Assembly: GCA_030407315.1 (NCBI GenBank)
Contig: JALQPE010000535.1
Location: 62,001 to 126,000 of the forward strand
DNA length: 64,000 nucleotides
Direction of reading: 5' to 3'
Origin: Asparagopsis taxiformis
Taxonomy: Eukaryota; Rhodophyta; Florideophyceae; Bonnemaisoniales; Bonnemaisoniaceae
The notes under the pieces are model-generated. The model saw only the letters and a program-made list of their open reading frames with translations. It was not told the DNA's origin and ran no database searches. Within the stretch, counting starts at the first letter, position 1. Every line of letters begins with the position of its first letter. The position numbers were made by a program, and so were the translations under genes. This document shows positions 28,312 to 38,346 of this stretch, piece by piece.

Positions 28312-31104
28312 ATGGTTGCAGCATCATCCGCTCTGCTTTCCGGCATCGTGAAAGCCGTCCCATCTGGCGACACGATCGTCGTCATGAAATCCGCTGCGCC
28401 TGTCAATGGACCGCCACCGGAGATGCGTCTTACTCTCGCTAGTCTCAAGGCGCCCCTCTTATCCAGAGACGGATCCACAGACGAGCCATATGCGTGGGAG
28501 AGTCGTGAGTGGCTACGCACCAAGCTCATCGGTACGACCGTCTCCTTCCATATCGAGTACAAGGTTACCGCACTCAATCGTATCTTTGCTACTGTCTATC
28601 ATCCAGACTCGTCAACAGATTCTATCGGTCTCTCAGCAGTCCAGGCTGGCATGGTGCGCGTTCGTCGTCCTAACAATGACGCAGAGGAACGTGCACCGGA
28701 TTTCGAAGATCTCTGCGCAGCAGAGGACGCCGCCGTCCAGGCTAGCGCCGGTTTACACTCTGGACAGATCAGTTCCGTTGCGAGGAAGTTGCCAGCATCG
28801 ACAGACACTCTCGTCGACACTGATATGCTCGCACGTCTGTGCAAGGGCAAGAAGCTTACTGGAGTTGTGGACTTTGTTGCAAACGGATCGGCTCTCAAAG
28901 TTTTTGTGCGCAACGTTCCATCGACCGACGAGAATACTTTTAGTGATCGTATTCTAACCCTCTGTTTGTCAGGCATTCAGTGTCCAGGCTTCCGTAGAAA
29001 TGAAGGCGACGATCCGTCTACTCCACCGAAGCCAATGTTGTTCGCTGTGAATGCAAAGTATCTCACAGAGATTCGTCTTTTGCATCGCGATGTCGACATC
29101 AGCATTGATGGCGTCGATCGCAACGGAATATTGTTTGCGACCATTGAAAACCCGAAAGCGCCGATGTATATCGGCGAGGAGCTTCTCAGAGCTGGATTTG
29201 CAAAGACAGTGAGCTGGAGCATCGACATGTCGGCGCGTGCGCCGGCTCTTCGAGCGGCAGAACGTGCCGCAAGAGATCGTCAAATGGGCGTGTGGAAAGG
29301 ATTCAAGGCGCCCACATCTGACCCGGAGCTTTTCGTTGGAAAATGTGTCGAAGTTGTTAGTGGCGATATGATCGTCGTTTTGGATGACATTACCGGAAAG
29401 ACTCGTCGCATCTCGTTGGCATCGGTGCGTGCCAATCGGGTGGAAAGAAGTAGTGGGCGGGAGCGATCGGCAATCGCGATCGGTCCTGCCACGGATGCCA
29501 AAGAGGCATTGCGAAAGAAACTGATCGGTCGTCGTGTAAATGTCAAAGTAGAATATACAAGAGAGCCTTCCGAGGAGTCGCTTCGAAAGGACGTGATGGT
29601 GTTTGCGACAGTCGGACGAGAAGGCGATCCAAGGAACACCGATGTCGCGCTTCCGCTTATTTCGAATGGACTTTTAGCTGTGGTTCGTCATCGTGGCGAA
29701 GAGGACCGTGCAACCAATTATGAAGAGTACCTGGAACGTCAGAAGGGAGCCATGGAGGCGAAGAAGGGAGTTCATGGTGAGACGACTGCCAGTTTCATGA
29801 GAATTAATAATTTGACCGGGCCGGATGCGAAGAAGAGATCGCGTGATGTTTTGTCCGGTCTACAGAGGAATGGACCGTACAAAGGAATTGTAGAATATGT
29901 ATCGTCTGCGTCTCGATATCGTGTACTGCTTCCATCGGAATCCATGCTGATTACGTTGGCACTGCGTGCTGTTCGTAGTCCACAGTCGACAAGGAGGACG
30001 TACGGTCCGGACGGAAGTATTCGGGACGAAGTCGCCGGGGAAGCACACGGAGATGAAGCTGCTGACTATGCGCGAGAGAACTTTATGCAGCGTGATGTCG
30101 AAGTGGAGATCAACAATGTTGATCGGGTAGGAGCATTCCTCGGAAACATGTACATTGTGCAGGCATCGGGTGGGAAGATGGACGTTTCTGCAGGGCTTCT
30201 GGAGTTGGGACACGGGTATCTGCACGAGTCGTTTGATCCGTCGCGAGATCACAGCGGATCGAAGTACATATCGATTGAAAAGCAGGCCAAGGAGGGGAAG
30301 AAGGGCGTTTGGAGCGACTATGTAGAAACTTCTACTGTGGACAAGTCTGGCGACAGTGGAGAAGAAAAGGGCAAGAGCGATTTTGTCGGGACAGTATGTG
30401 AGATTGCGTTTGGTGGACGCATCTTTGTTCAAAACCGTGATACGTACAAGTCGGAACTGGCCACGGTCGAGTCTGGTCTGGCTAGTCTATCGCTGGACAA
30501 ACAGGCGAGCACACCAGTTGCAGGCCTACGACCAGGAATGGTGGTTGCTGCCAAATTCAGCGCGGACAACCGTTGGTATCGGGCTCGTGTACTGTTAGTT
30601 CAGAAGAGCGGGAGTGTTGATGTGCAATTTATTGACTACGGAAACGAAGAAAGGGTTGAAGTTTCGAAAATTCGAAGATTTGGCGGTGGCGGTGCATTTT
30701 TAAATTTGGCACCCATCGCTGTCGAGGTGTCTCTGGGTAACATTGTTGTACCTGCCGAAGATGACGCATGCGGCGTTGCAGCTGGAGAGTATCTGCGAGA
30801 AATGATTTACGGCAAGGACGTGACAGTGCGAGTAGAGTTGCGCGAGGGGCCTGGCAGAGTGCGGGGCGATGTGGTGATGAGCAAGGCGGGCGCGGCGTCG
30901 GACAGCGCTGGACAATCGGTGAGTGTGCGGGAAGAGATTCTCAAGTTTGGTTTGGCGAGAATTGTGCGCAAAACGGATCGCAAGTCCAAGGCGGCGTTCA
31001 AACAGCTGCGGCCATTCGAAGAGATTGGTATCAGCACGAGGCAGTATCTGTGGAATTACGGCGAGGCGTTTGAATCGGATTGCGACGATGATGACAAGGC
31101 CTAA
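28312..31104 (+). CDS. SND1: Tudor staphylococcal nuclease (SND1/Tudor-SN)
   Basis: A 930-residue protein starting at ATG 28312. It shows the standard Tudor-SN order: four staphylococcal-nuclease-like repeats (residues about 8-145, 180-330, 340-490 and 520-665), each with an SN-type start (GIVKAVPSGDTIVVM, GKCVEVVSGDMIVVL, YKGIVEYVSSASRYRVLL). A Tudor domain at about 730-795 (GMVVAAKFSADNRWYRAR, VDVQFIDYGNEERV) is followed by a partial fifth SN fold to the C-terminus. The family acts in RNA metabolism: stress granules, mRNA stability, splicing, and degradation of edited dsRNA or miRNAs. Length and order are normal (about 900-1000 residues). Confidence 0.95.
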   Translation: MVAASSALLSGIVKAVPSGDTIVVMKSAAPVNGPPPEMRLTLASLKAPLLSRDGSTDEPYAWESREWLRTKLIGTTVSFHIEYKVTALNRIFATVYHPDSSTDSIGLSAVQAGMVRVRRPNNDAEERAPDFEDLCAAEDAAVQASAGLHSGQISSVARKLPASTDTLVDTDMLARLCKGKKLTGVVDFVANGSALKVFVRNVPSTDENTFSDRILTLCLSGIQCPGFRRNEGDDPSTPPKPMLFAVNAKYLTEIRLLHRDVDISIDGVDRNGILFATIENPKAPMYIGEELLRAGFAKTVSWSIDMSARAPALRAAERAARDRQMGVWKGFKAPTSDPELFVGKCVEVVSGDMIVVLDDITGKTRRISLASVRANRVERSSGRERSAIAIGPATDAKEALRKKLIGRRVNVKVEYTREPSEESLRKDVMVFATVGREGDPRNTDVALPLISNGLLAVVRHRGEEDRATNYEEYLERQKGAMEAKKGVHGETTASFMRINNLTGPDAKKRSRDVLSGLQRNGPYKGIVEYVSSASRYRVLLPSESMLITLALRAVRSPQSTRRTYGPDGSIRDEVAGEAHGDEAADYARENFMQRDVEVEINNVDRVGAFLGNMYIVQASGGKMDVSAGLLELGHGYLHESFDPSRDHSGSKYISIEKQAKEGKKGVWSDYVETSTVDKSGDSGEEKGKSDFVGTVCEIAFGGRIFVQNRDTYKSELATVESGLASLSLDKQASTPVAGLRPGMVVAAKFSADNRWYRARVLLVQKSGSVDVQFIDYGNEERVEVSKIRRFGGGGAFLNLAPIAVEVSLGNIVVPAEDDACGVAAGEYLREMIYGKDVTVRVELREGPGRVRGDVVMSKAGAASDSAGQSVSVREEILKFGLARIVRKTDRKSKAAFKQLRPFEEIGISTRQYLWNYGEAFESDCDDDDKA

Positions 31105-31330
31105 CTTGCCACACTCTGCGCTCTCATTGGCCATTCCCCTGGACAAACTTGTTGTCACGGGGGTGGAATGGAAACTGTAATGGTGTATGCGCATTACAGT
31201 AATGTCATGGTGTGACACGTGTACAGGGGGTAGCGCATTGTTGTAACGGGCTGAAAATATCAATAAAAGAGACTGTAATCCGCGGCACGATGGTTGTCGC
31301 CTCGATGATACGTAGTTGACAGCTCGACTG

Positions 31331-31354
31331 TGCACTGCACTGCACTGCACTGCA
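31331..31354 (+). repeat. Pentanucleotide microsatellite (TGCAC)n
   Basis: Four perfect TGCAC units followed by a partial TGCA, in the promoter region of the 5-phosphatase gene. Confidence 0.9.
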
Positions 31355-31412
31355 TTACCGTTGGCTTTGCTCGGGTTGTGATCTTTGTGACATCATGCGC
31401 CCACTGCGCTGC

Positions 31413-31420
31413 TATAAATA
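31413..31420 (+). promoter_or_regulatory. TATA box (TATAAATA)
   Basis: TATAAATA 188 bp upstream of the 5-phosphatase ATG, flanked by the GC-rich near-repeats CTGCGCTGC and GTGCGCAGC. Probably the core promoter, implying a leader of about 150 nt. Confidence 0.5.
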
Positions 31421-31607
31421 GTGCGCAGCAGCTTGCCACTGCAAACGGTCCCAGCTTTCACACGCATATGGAAACTCAGCAATTTGCTCCACTGCCATTA
31501 TAAATCTTGCTCTTCTCAATATAACACCCCGCCATTCCATTGTTTCCGCCCCGACACCGTACACCCAAAATGCGCACCTCCACGACCGTCACCGCCCACC
31601 CGTGACC

Positions 31608-33902
31608 ATGAACACCTTCCGCATAGGGTTAATCACCTGGAATGTCGGCGGTGCCGCCGCCGGCATCACTCCCGGCACCGAACGTCTCCTCCAGGTCGCC
31701 CAGACCTCCGACGTGGTCATCGTCGGACTCCAGGAGGTGTCTGTCGCCCGTCGCGGCTGGAAATCAGCCCTGCGTCGCGGACTGGGCGACGGTTGGGCTT
31801 ATGTCGGCGGCGAAAGCTACGCCGGTTTGAGAATCAAAGTCTTTGCACGATTGACCACCCGAATAACTTCCGACAATGTCCTACGTTCCACCCCGCTCTC
31901 CCCCAACGACTCGGCTCGCGCCGGTCTCAACGCCCGCGCCGGCCGCTATCCCCTCGTCTCCGTCACCGGCGCCGGCAAGAGAGTGGGCGTCGGCGTCGCC
32001 GATCGCTGGCCGAACAAGGGCGCTGTCGCCGTTGAAATTCGTTTCTCCCCCTCCTGTAGCGCCGTCTTCATCGTCGCCCATTTGGCCGCCAACGAACATC
32101 AGTTGCAGGGCCGCAAGGACGATTGGAAGGCGATTTTGAGAAGACTCGATCGTGACGATTTGGCCTTGGCGAGGGCGGCAGATTCCGTTATTGCTGTCCC
32201 GTTGTTTCACAGATACGAACATGTCTTCGTGCTCGGTGATTTGAATTATCGCATTGCACCGCCCGGAAACGACCTGGACCAGCGTGTCAAGTGGGTGCAG
32301 GAAAGGATTGACAAGCATGATTGGCCCGCGCTGGCAGACGCTGATCAGCTTGTTCGCGAACGGCATGGGGGCAGTGTGTTTGCCAATTTTGAAGAAGCGC
32401 CTATTGCGTTTGCCCCGACCTTCAAGTTTGACCCCAAGACTGGCCGATATGCGCAGAACCGTGTTCCGAGCTACTGCGATAGAATTCTCTGGCATTCGCT
32501 TCCAGCGCGTGAGAAACTTGTCAGATGCACAAAGTATACTTCTTTACCGCAATTTCGACAGAGTGATCACCTTCCCGTTTTTGCGCAGTTTGAACTCGAC
32601 GTGCCAGTCGCGCCGATGCGCCCGCTCAACCCGATGAAAGGGATGCGTATTGTGTTGGAATTTATGCTGGTACGCTTTGTCAAAGGAACTCGACCGTGTA
32701 AACAGTCGAGCAATGCGTCGCGGCTGATTAAACAGATTGCGGCGCCGGCCTCGCTCAACATTGCGGTTGAGATTGACGCGCCCATCTCAACCAACAATAT
32801 GCACAAGCCAAGCGGCAGTCCACAGTTGATTACCGTTGCCGATATAGAGGAGGACGAGGACGACGATGATGATGACGACGTTGATGACGTGGAAGACGAC
32901 TCATCTATTTCGTCAGACGAGGAAGAAAATTATGCTCCCAATGATAATGATATTGACGACGGCAGTTATAGCCCATATGAAAGCGCGGACAGTCCACTTG
33001 AGGCGGCGAATGAATCAATTAATGAGGGGCGCATACTGCCATATCTTGAGGATGGAATCGAGAACGATACTTCGGCATCTGTGCTAAAACATGATAGTTC
33101 TACCGAGAGCACAGCCATACCAGGAGTCGCTCAGAGCTACAACGTTGCACTACTCTCATCAGACGCTTTGAATCGAAGCGCACTAAGTGCATCCGCTGCG
33201 GCATGTACAGCGGAATTTTCACGCGACAGAAATGGCCTAAACGCGTTCTACAGCAACACGGGGTACTTGGAAGTTTCCAGCAGTCCAACCACATCACCCG
33301 AAACGATTGAACCTGTGAGAACGCCGGTACAGGCGAATAGCGGTCCGCGAAAACGGGATTCGCTTTCGCGACAAGTTGAGAACAACGAAAAGAATCCGCG
33401 AGCGCGAAAACGGAATCGATTCAAAGGGGTGCGCATGGAAGTGCATGGAGCGGGTCTATTTCTGAAACAGGGCCGTGTCTACCGCGTGAGTATTCCCAAA
33501 CACACCAACGGGATTCGAGAACGCATCGGGGAGTCACTGCCAGTGATTCCATTGGCGCCATTGTCCAGTCTGGAGGACCTGCACTATCGACACGTTTTGA
33601 TTGAATTTGCGAAGAAGAACACACGCGTTGGCACATCAGGCGTACTACCACTAAGCGAATTATTATCGTACATCGGACGTCCGTATTCTTTCGAAATGCC
33701 ATTGACCAAGTATGGCTTCCCGGTCGGAACGCTGGAGGCTTGTGTGCAACTGACTGTTAGCGACTCGGCGTATTGGGTGGATGCCAAAGGGCGCGTCGTG
33801 CGCAATTTAGACGGCGGTGCAAGCAGACATTATCGTGGTTTGCTGCCGGTGCGCAAAAGAACGCGAGCAAAGTCAAAGTATAATGGCAGCAAGCGCGGTT
33901 GA
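31608..33902 (+). CDS. Inositol polyphosphate 5-phosphatase
   Basis: A 764-residue protein; the first ATG of the frame is 31608 (MNTFRIGLITWNVGG), two codons after a GTG. Residues 1-330 are the 5-phosphatase catalytic domain: TWNVGG, VGLQEV, VAHLAANE, the FVLGDLNYRI metal/catalytic motif, RVPSYCDRILW and QSDHLPVFA, so the active site appears intact. An Asp/Glu run (EEDEDDDDDDDVDDVEDD) and a disordered acidic region occupy about 410-600. The last 160 residues form a folded segment (FKGVRMEVHGAGLFLKQGR, SFEMPLTKYGFPVGTLEAC) of unclear type, perhaps C2- or SKICH-like. It should remove the 5-phosphate from phosphoinositides or soluble inositol phosphates. Confidence 0.9.
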   Translation: MNTFRIGLITWNVGGAAAGITPGTERLLQVAQTSDVVIVGLQEVSVARRGWKSALRRGLGDGWAYVGGESYAGLRIKVFARLTTRITSDNVLRSTPLSPNDSARAGLNARAGRYPLVSVTGAGKRVGVGVADRWPNKGAVAVEIRFSPSCSAVFIVAHLAANEHQLQGRKDDWKAILRRLDRDDLALARAADSVIAVPLFHRYEHVFVLGDLNYRIAPPGNDLDQRVKWVQERIDKHDWPALADADQLVRERHGGSVFANFEEAPIAFAPTFKFDPKTGRYAQNRVPSYCDRILWHSLPAREKLVRCTKYTSLPQFRQSDHLPVFAQFELDVPVAPMRPLNPMKGMRIVLEFMLVRFVKGTRPCKQSSNASRLIKQIAAPASLNIAVEIDAPISTNNMHKPSGSPQLITVADIEEDEDDDDDDDVDDVEDDSSISSDEEENYAPNDNDIDDGSYSPYESADSPLEAANESINEGRILPYLEDGIENDTSASVLKHDSSTESTAIPGVAQSYNVALLSSDALNRSALSASAAACTAEFSRDRNGLNAFYSNTGYLEVSSSPTTSPETIEPVRTPVQANSGPRKRDSLSRQVENNEKNPRARKRNRFKGVRMEVHGAGLFLKQGRVYRVSIPKHTNGIRERIGESLPVIPLAPLSSLEDLHYRHVLIEFAKKNTRVGTSGVLPLSELLSYIGRPYSFEMPLTKYGFPVGTLEACVQLTVSDSAYWVDAKGRVVRNLDGGASRHYRGLLPVRKRTRAKSKYNGSKRG

Positions 33903-34014
33903 TAAAGTATTATGCTTGTCTGCTCTAGTTATAAAAAGTCCACCGTCGTTGTTGAGCTCCTTGTAGAAGATATACGTGGCTTTTTATTTATCATATAATA
34001 TTGACACATGTGAA

Positions 34015-35310
34015 TTAAAATTGTCCGGGCGTCGTGGACGCAACAAATTCCATCAAAACCTGCAAAGCAGCAACACCATCCAAACTAGCTTCAATCAACA
34101 TATCCTCCGCCAACAGAAACCCCTCAAACCCACCACCACTACTTGGTCGCAACTCAATTGTGAAACTCAACGCGCCATTCCTAAACGTCCAATCCTGAAA
34201 GGTACCCGACGCCAAACCAACCGGCGCCGAATCACCGCGTCCAAACGAGTACCCACTCGAGGACTCGGACATACGCTGCGCAAGCCTAATTCCAACATCA
34301 TCAACCATCTGTACGCGCGGCGGTACCTCATCCGTGAACCCCCATGCGCCGAGCACAAGTTGCCCGAACGCATGCATATCCACATGTGCGGTGACATTCC
34401 TACGCGCGATGAAACGCGCCACCGCACTCGTCTCCGGTTCCGAAAACGCCTCGGCGCCTATGAAAACATCCGAGCATCCATCACGACTCGTTGATTGCAC
34501 GCCGCCGAAATCCAGATCCCAATTACGATTCAAATCCACCCCGTCCCTATCCACGGCGCACCCGGTATCGGCGCGCCGATTCTTGCGCCACAAACGGTCC
34601 GTCGTGCCCGAGTACACATACCCGTCCGGATTCACCAGCGGGATCACAACCACCTCGGTGCCGTTCAGAAAACTGTCGTCCGCCGCGACGGACACGCAGA
34701 TATACTCCATGAGGTAGTGCGGCACCATCGTTGCAACCCATTCCCGCGCGTGCAGCAGACCGGTGATGAGGACGCGACGCGGGTTGTCGCGACTGGTGGC
34801 GCCGAATGTGAAGGCGTCGATGCGACGCCCCTCGTGGGAACGCCCGAGCAGACGGCGTGTGATGATGCCCGGGAAATCGGCCACGAGTTGGCGCTGTTTG
34901 GTCTGGAGCGCGTCGTAGGTGCGGTACTGCATGTAGAATTGTTCATCGAGCGTTTTGGTAGTCGTGCGGACGGTGGATGGCGTGGGTTGCTGCGAGGGCC
35001 ACGCTGCAATGGCTGTGGAGAGATCGTTTGTGTGAATGTGGTGTGGTGTGGCGTGCTGGTGAAGCGTTTCGAGCTGTGAGGACGTGGCGAGAATTAGATT
35101 GCGATGGTCGGGTTGTAGAGGGGATACGGTTATGGAACGCAGTTCGCAATGCGTTTGGAGAAGTTGCGTGAGCGATTCGATTTCATCGGATGTGGGCTCC
35201 AGCTCGACTAGAGTGATGTTTGTGTACGGTGGCGATATGAGGCAGTTGGTGCTGGTGGTTTTATGTGGGATGAGAGTGAGAATGGCGAGTAATAAGATGA
35301 TGGGCAACAT
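34015..35310 (-). CDS. M14 zinc carboxypeptidase, secreted paralogue
   Basis: A 431-residue protein starting at ATG 35308-35310 with a signal peptide (MLPIILLLAILTLIPHKTTS). It is a clear paralogue of the gene at 4613, sharing the propeptide start (SPPYTNITLVE) and long stretches of the catalytic domain. Zinc ligands H187, E190 and H313 and catalytic E386 (FTIELRP) are conserved, as is LNRNWD. Unlike the paralogue it has no C-terminal membrane helix, so it should be soluble. Gly365 occupies the place of CPA Tyr248; Gln372 is at the specificity position, as in the paralogue. Activity is expected, but substrate handling may differ. Confidence 0.92.
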   Translation of the reverse strand: MLPIILLLAILTLIPHKTTSTNCLISPPYTNITLVELEPTSDEIESLTQLLQTHCELRSITVSPLQPDHRNLILATSSQLETLHQHATPHHIHTNDLSTAIAAWPSQQPTPSTVRTTTKTLDEQFYMQYRTYDALQTKQRQLVADFPGIITRRLLGRSHEGRRIDAFTFGATSRDNPRRVLITGLLHAREWVATMVPHYLMEYICVSVAADDSFLNGTEVVVIPLVNPDGYVYSGTTDRLWRKNRRADTGCAVDRDGVDLNRNWDLDFGGVQSTSRDGCSDVFIGAEAFSEPETSAVARFIARRNVTAHVDMHAFGQLVLGAWGFTDEVPPRVQMVDDVGIRLAQRMSESSSGYSFGRGDSAPVGLASGTFQDWTFRNGALSFTIELRPSSGGGFEGFLLAEDMLIEASLDGVAALQVLMEFVASTTPGQF

Positions 35311-35906
35311 GATAGAGGATATCGGGACGAGTTGTAGGCGAGTTGGTCGTTGGAAGCGTTTTGGTTTGTGTTGGTTTTACATGGTTGGAGATGGTGTATT
35401 AGGGAAACGTCGTCGATGGCGTAGGAATATGGAGGAATGAGGGATTTGCGGTGCATAATGAATCAGGGCATAAGCTAGCTTGTACGGAAAGTGTTAGAAC
35501 CACAAGATCATCTCGGCAGCTAGTTGTCCGGATGTCAAGGTTAATGCTCGTCAAGTTGTGATTATTCGATGCATGTACAGTACACGTTTATTGGTGTATG
35601 TTTCTGAATTATGTACATTGCTGGAGCAACATTGCATACAGAAACTCACAACTTTCAAGTCCGGACCATTACGCAATAAGGCCCGTTCGGGTCTTGTTCC
35701 AGATGACGAATACTCGCAATACTGCACTTGAGAATATACGCTGCGATGGTAACGAATATATACCGTACACGGCAGACTGTGCGAATGCGCTGTGGAATTA
35801 CCAGAAAATCAGGTGTCAATCTCACGATATTGAAATATGGTAGCCTTGTCATTGCCAACGAATGTACGTCTGCAGCCTTGCAACGCTTCCACCAACTTTC
35901 GTCTGA
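35311..35906. other. Divergent intergenic region, 596 bp
   Basis: Between the secreted carboxypeptidase (minus) and the first of the tandem membrane proteins (plus). No gene, TATA box or repeat was recognised with confidence. Confidence 0.45.
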
Positions 35907-37664
35907 ATGGTTAGCAAAGCATGTATTACAACACGCGCTCGAATCGATTCAGCCCAAAGATTCACCGAAGAAACCAACTTGTCCCTCCTACTCGCTCACG
36001 CTTTATCCAAACAGCTTACTGGGCCTTCCAGAGAAGAAATCGCAACAGCCGAGGGTGAAGTCAGAGCAATTCTTCACGTGCTCGAGAACCAATTCAGCAC
36101 CGTTTTGAACATCGAAACAGTCGCAAGCTCGCTACGCACAAGGTTGCATAAAGCATGGAATAATCGAGAAGAGTTTAACAACTGGTCACACCAGGCTGTT
36201 AAGATCTCCTATTGGTCAAAGCCATTTGTACGCTTCTTCGCCTCCGACCTCAAAGAGGTTTTCGTGTCCACCGGTGGCACCGTGTACACAACGTTGGACA
36301 GTAGCAAAAGGATATCTGGAAGTGAGGATTTGGTGAGTCATCCTGCGAGGACGCTGACCAATGATAATTCCACATATGAAGCGAAGATTCTGGTAGAGTC
36401 TGACATCAAGCAAAGGAGGGTTTTGCAATTCCTGGAAGGTTTCAGTCTTCACTATACGTACATAAGGAAGTATTCGCACATAGGCAAAACCATTTTCTAT
36501 ATAGAGGTGGCAACTAAGATTGTGGGTCATGGCGTGGAGATAGATCGCCATGAGACTTATGTAGACATTTCGAAGCGGGCGCTCACGGAGCAGGAGTTTG
36601 CGGATAGGCCGTTGGATAAACCGCATCGAAGTTCATCCTACAGTGAGAACTGGCTGGGCGATCTTCTCGTAGGGGAATGTTACAGAAGTATGGATCCACA
36701 GCAGATCATGACCATGTACCGCTCCGTTATCAGTGAGACCGGTATAAGCCATATAAACGGTGTCATGGACATTTTGGAAAGAGAAGAATTCTTGCAATTT
36801 TACGTCGCACATGGAAATTATAATGATGTCCTATCGAGCAAGCTCTTCGCTGCAATGGCTGCAGAGCTGATCCGTTCTACTGGCATCAAAGTTGATATTG
36901 AGGACGACAACTACAAGAAAAGACGCCATTTCTCTTGGCTCAGTGGACTTGGAAACCCGTTCTACGACAGATATTTACCAGATACGTCAGATTACAAGCG
37001 CATACCAATCACCATCTTTGAGGATAAGATGGAAATATACTGCAGTTGGCCCATTACATTGCTGCTACCGACTCTGATTGGGATTGTAGCTATAGTCATG
37101 TATCTAGCGGTGTACAGGTCTGAACACAGAGATCCCGCAACAGAAATCTCCGTCATTGGCGGCATGGTGTTTGGAATTATAATCGGTGGAACCACAGCCC
37201 TCAAAGTAATTGCACATCCTGACTGGGACGTGGCAGATATACTGCATAGAAGGTACAGTTCGAAGAGCATTCGTGGGTACATGCGGGCATCGAGACGGGG
37301 ATTGACGCTACTGAAGACGCTTGCTAATTCGAAACGATCTGTGCGAAGGATGATTTCGACGAAAGGCGCGTGCATATTCGGCGAAAATCTCGGTGGCGAT
37401 ATCAAGTTTGATGTGGAGGTTTCCTGTTCGGATTTGACCCGATACGGCGTTTTCAAACTGTGCGAAACACCGGATGGAATGCTCATTGTGCGCTACGACA
37501 GACGATTAGGTATGCTCAAGATGGATGGTGATAAAAATCTCCATATCACCGAGTTTAAATTCGAACTCCATGAATCTTCATGCCCGAATTTTTCGAGCGA
37601 TCGTATCAACTTTGAGAGGTTTAGAAATGTGTCATTGACAGATGAAACGTTGTTAGTCAAGTAA
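35907..37664 (+). CDS. Membrane protein of unknown family, tandem copy 1
   Basis: A 585-residue protein starting at ATG 35907 (MVSKACITTRARIDSAQ). No signal peptide. Two hydrophobic helices lie near the middle (residues about 385-408, ITLLLPTLIGIVAIVMYLAV, and about 418-440, VIGGMVFGIIIGGTTALKVI), separated by a short charged loop (YRSEHRDPATEIS), so the N- and C-terminal domains probably face the same side. The N-terminal domain (1-375) has a conserved core EFNNWSHQAVKISYWSKPFV. The C-terminal domain has a basic stretch RRYSSKSIRGYMRASRRG. I recognise no known domain. It is about 55-60% identical to the next gene by eye, with one tract that is nearly identical in DNA (36169-36424). Confidence 0.75.
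   Translation: MVSKACITTRARIDSAQRFTEETNLSLLLAHALSKQLTGPSREEIATAEGEVRAILHVLENQFSTVLNIETVASSLRTRLHKAWNNREEFNNWSHQAVKISYWSKPFVRFFASDLKEVFVSTGGTVYTTLDSSKRISGSEDLVSHPARTLTNDNSTYEAKILVESDIKQRRVLQFLEGFSLHYTYIRKYSHIGKTIFYIEVATKIVGHGVEIDRHETYVDISKRALTEQEFADRPLDKPHRSSSYSENWLGDLLVGECYRSMDPQQIMTMYRSVISETGISHINGVMDILEREEFLQFYVAHGNYNDVLSSKLFAAMAAELIRSTGIKVDIEDDNYKKRRHFSWLSGLGNPFYDRYLPDTSDYKRIPITIFEDKMEIYCSWPITLLLPTLIGIVAIVMYLAVYRSEHRDPATEISVIGGMVFGIIIGGTTALKVIAHPDWDVADILHRRYSSKSIRGYMRASRRGLTLLKTLANSKRSVRRMISTKGACIFGENLGGDIKFDVEVSCSDLTRYGVFKLCETPDGMLIVRYDRRLGMLKMDGDKNLHITEFKFELHESSCPNFSSDRINFERFRNVSLTDETLLVK
36169..36424 (+). repeat. Near-identical 256-bp tract, copy 1 (gene-conversion candidate)
   Basis: 255 of 256 bases match 38621-38876; the only difference is C at 36359 against G at 38811, a silent third-position change (Thr). 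Identity ends abruptly on both sides, while the rest of the two genes is strongly diverged. Confidence 0.93.
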
Positions 37665-38346
37665 TGGGCTGTATGTTGTCGAGGGAGAGAAATGTATGTA
37701 GATGCTGAAGCGATCAGACACTCGATGAGAAGTATTCAAGGCCGTATTTCACTTGCAGTAACTTATTCGGATCGTTCTCGAAGTATTTTATTAGCTATAC
37801 AGACTTGCTGTTGCGATAAATGGAAAGAGATGCTTTGATAAATGATGCAATAATAGTGTTTGCAGTATGTTCTAGGTGCAGGGACAAAAGTAGTGACTGT
37901 GAGTGGAAGATAATTCCGTGTACCCTGGGTACCACAGTCGACTCGGAAGAAGATACGTGACGTACAGGGAAGTGTCCCCGTGGAACTCGTAGTCTCCGGT
38001 AATCTCCCTTTTTTAATGCAATTTTCTGCCCACGGGGATTTCTGGCCCGAAATGTGTTATTCGAGCAGTCCTTACATCACGGCCCAAGAAAAGAAATTGA
38101 ATACCTTTTGTGGCACGCGCTTAGGTATGACAAGAGTTTTATGGAAGAGCTGCCCCTCAAAAGCGGGCCAGGACTCCTAATTCGATTCACTTAGGGCACG
38201 AGCTTTTTTATTCAAAGTGAGTAGGGCACAATCTTATCGCTACAACTTGTAAGACGCAAGCTACAATACTCTTGAAATATCAAGACCTGAACGTATCATT
38301 GATCAATGTTCGCGATCCCATCTACGATATAATCAAATCAGCCTCT
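37665..38346. other. Intergenic between tandem paralogues, 682 bp
   Basis: No similarity to the region upstream of copy 1 was noticed. A 66-codon frame at 37980-38180 starts with GTG and shows no domain. No gene is called. Confidence 0.45.

Larger units (their letters stand above)
31105..31607. other. Intergenic, about 500 bp
   Basis: Between Tudor-SN and the 5-phosphatase. It contains a TGCAC pentamer array (31331-31354) and a TATA box (31413-31420), both listed separately. No gene is seen. Confidence 0.55.

Noticed and set aside
37980..38180. 66-codon frame between the tandem membrane-protein genes, considered as a decayed third copy
   Set aside because: No similarity to either neighbour was seen, and the start is GTG.
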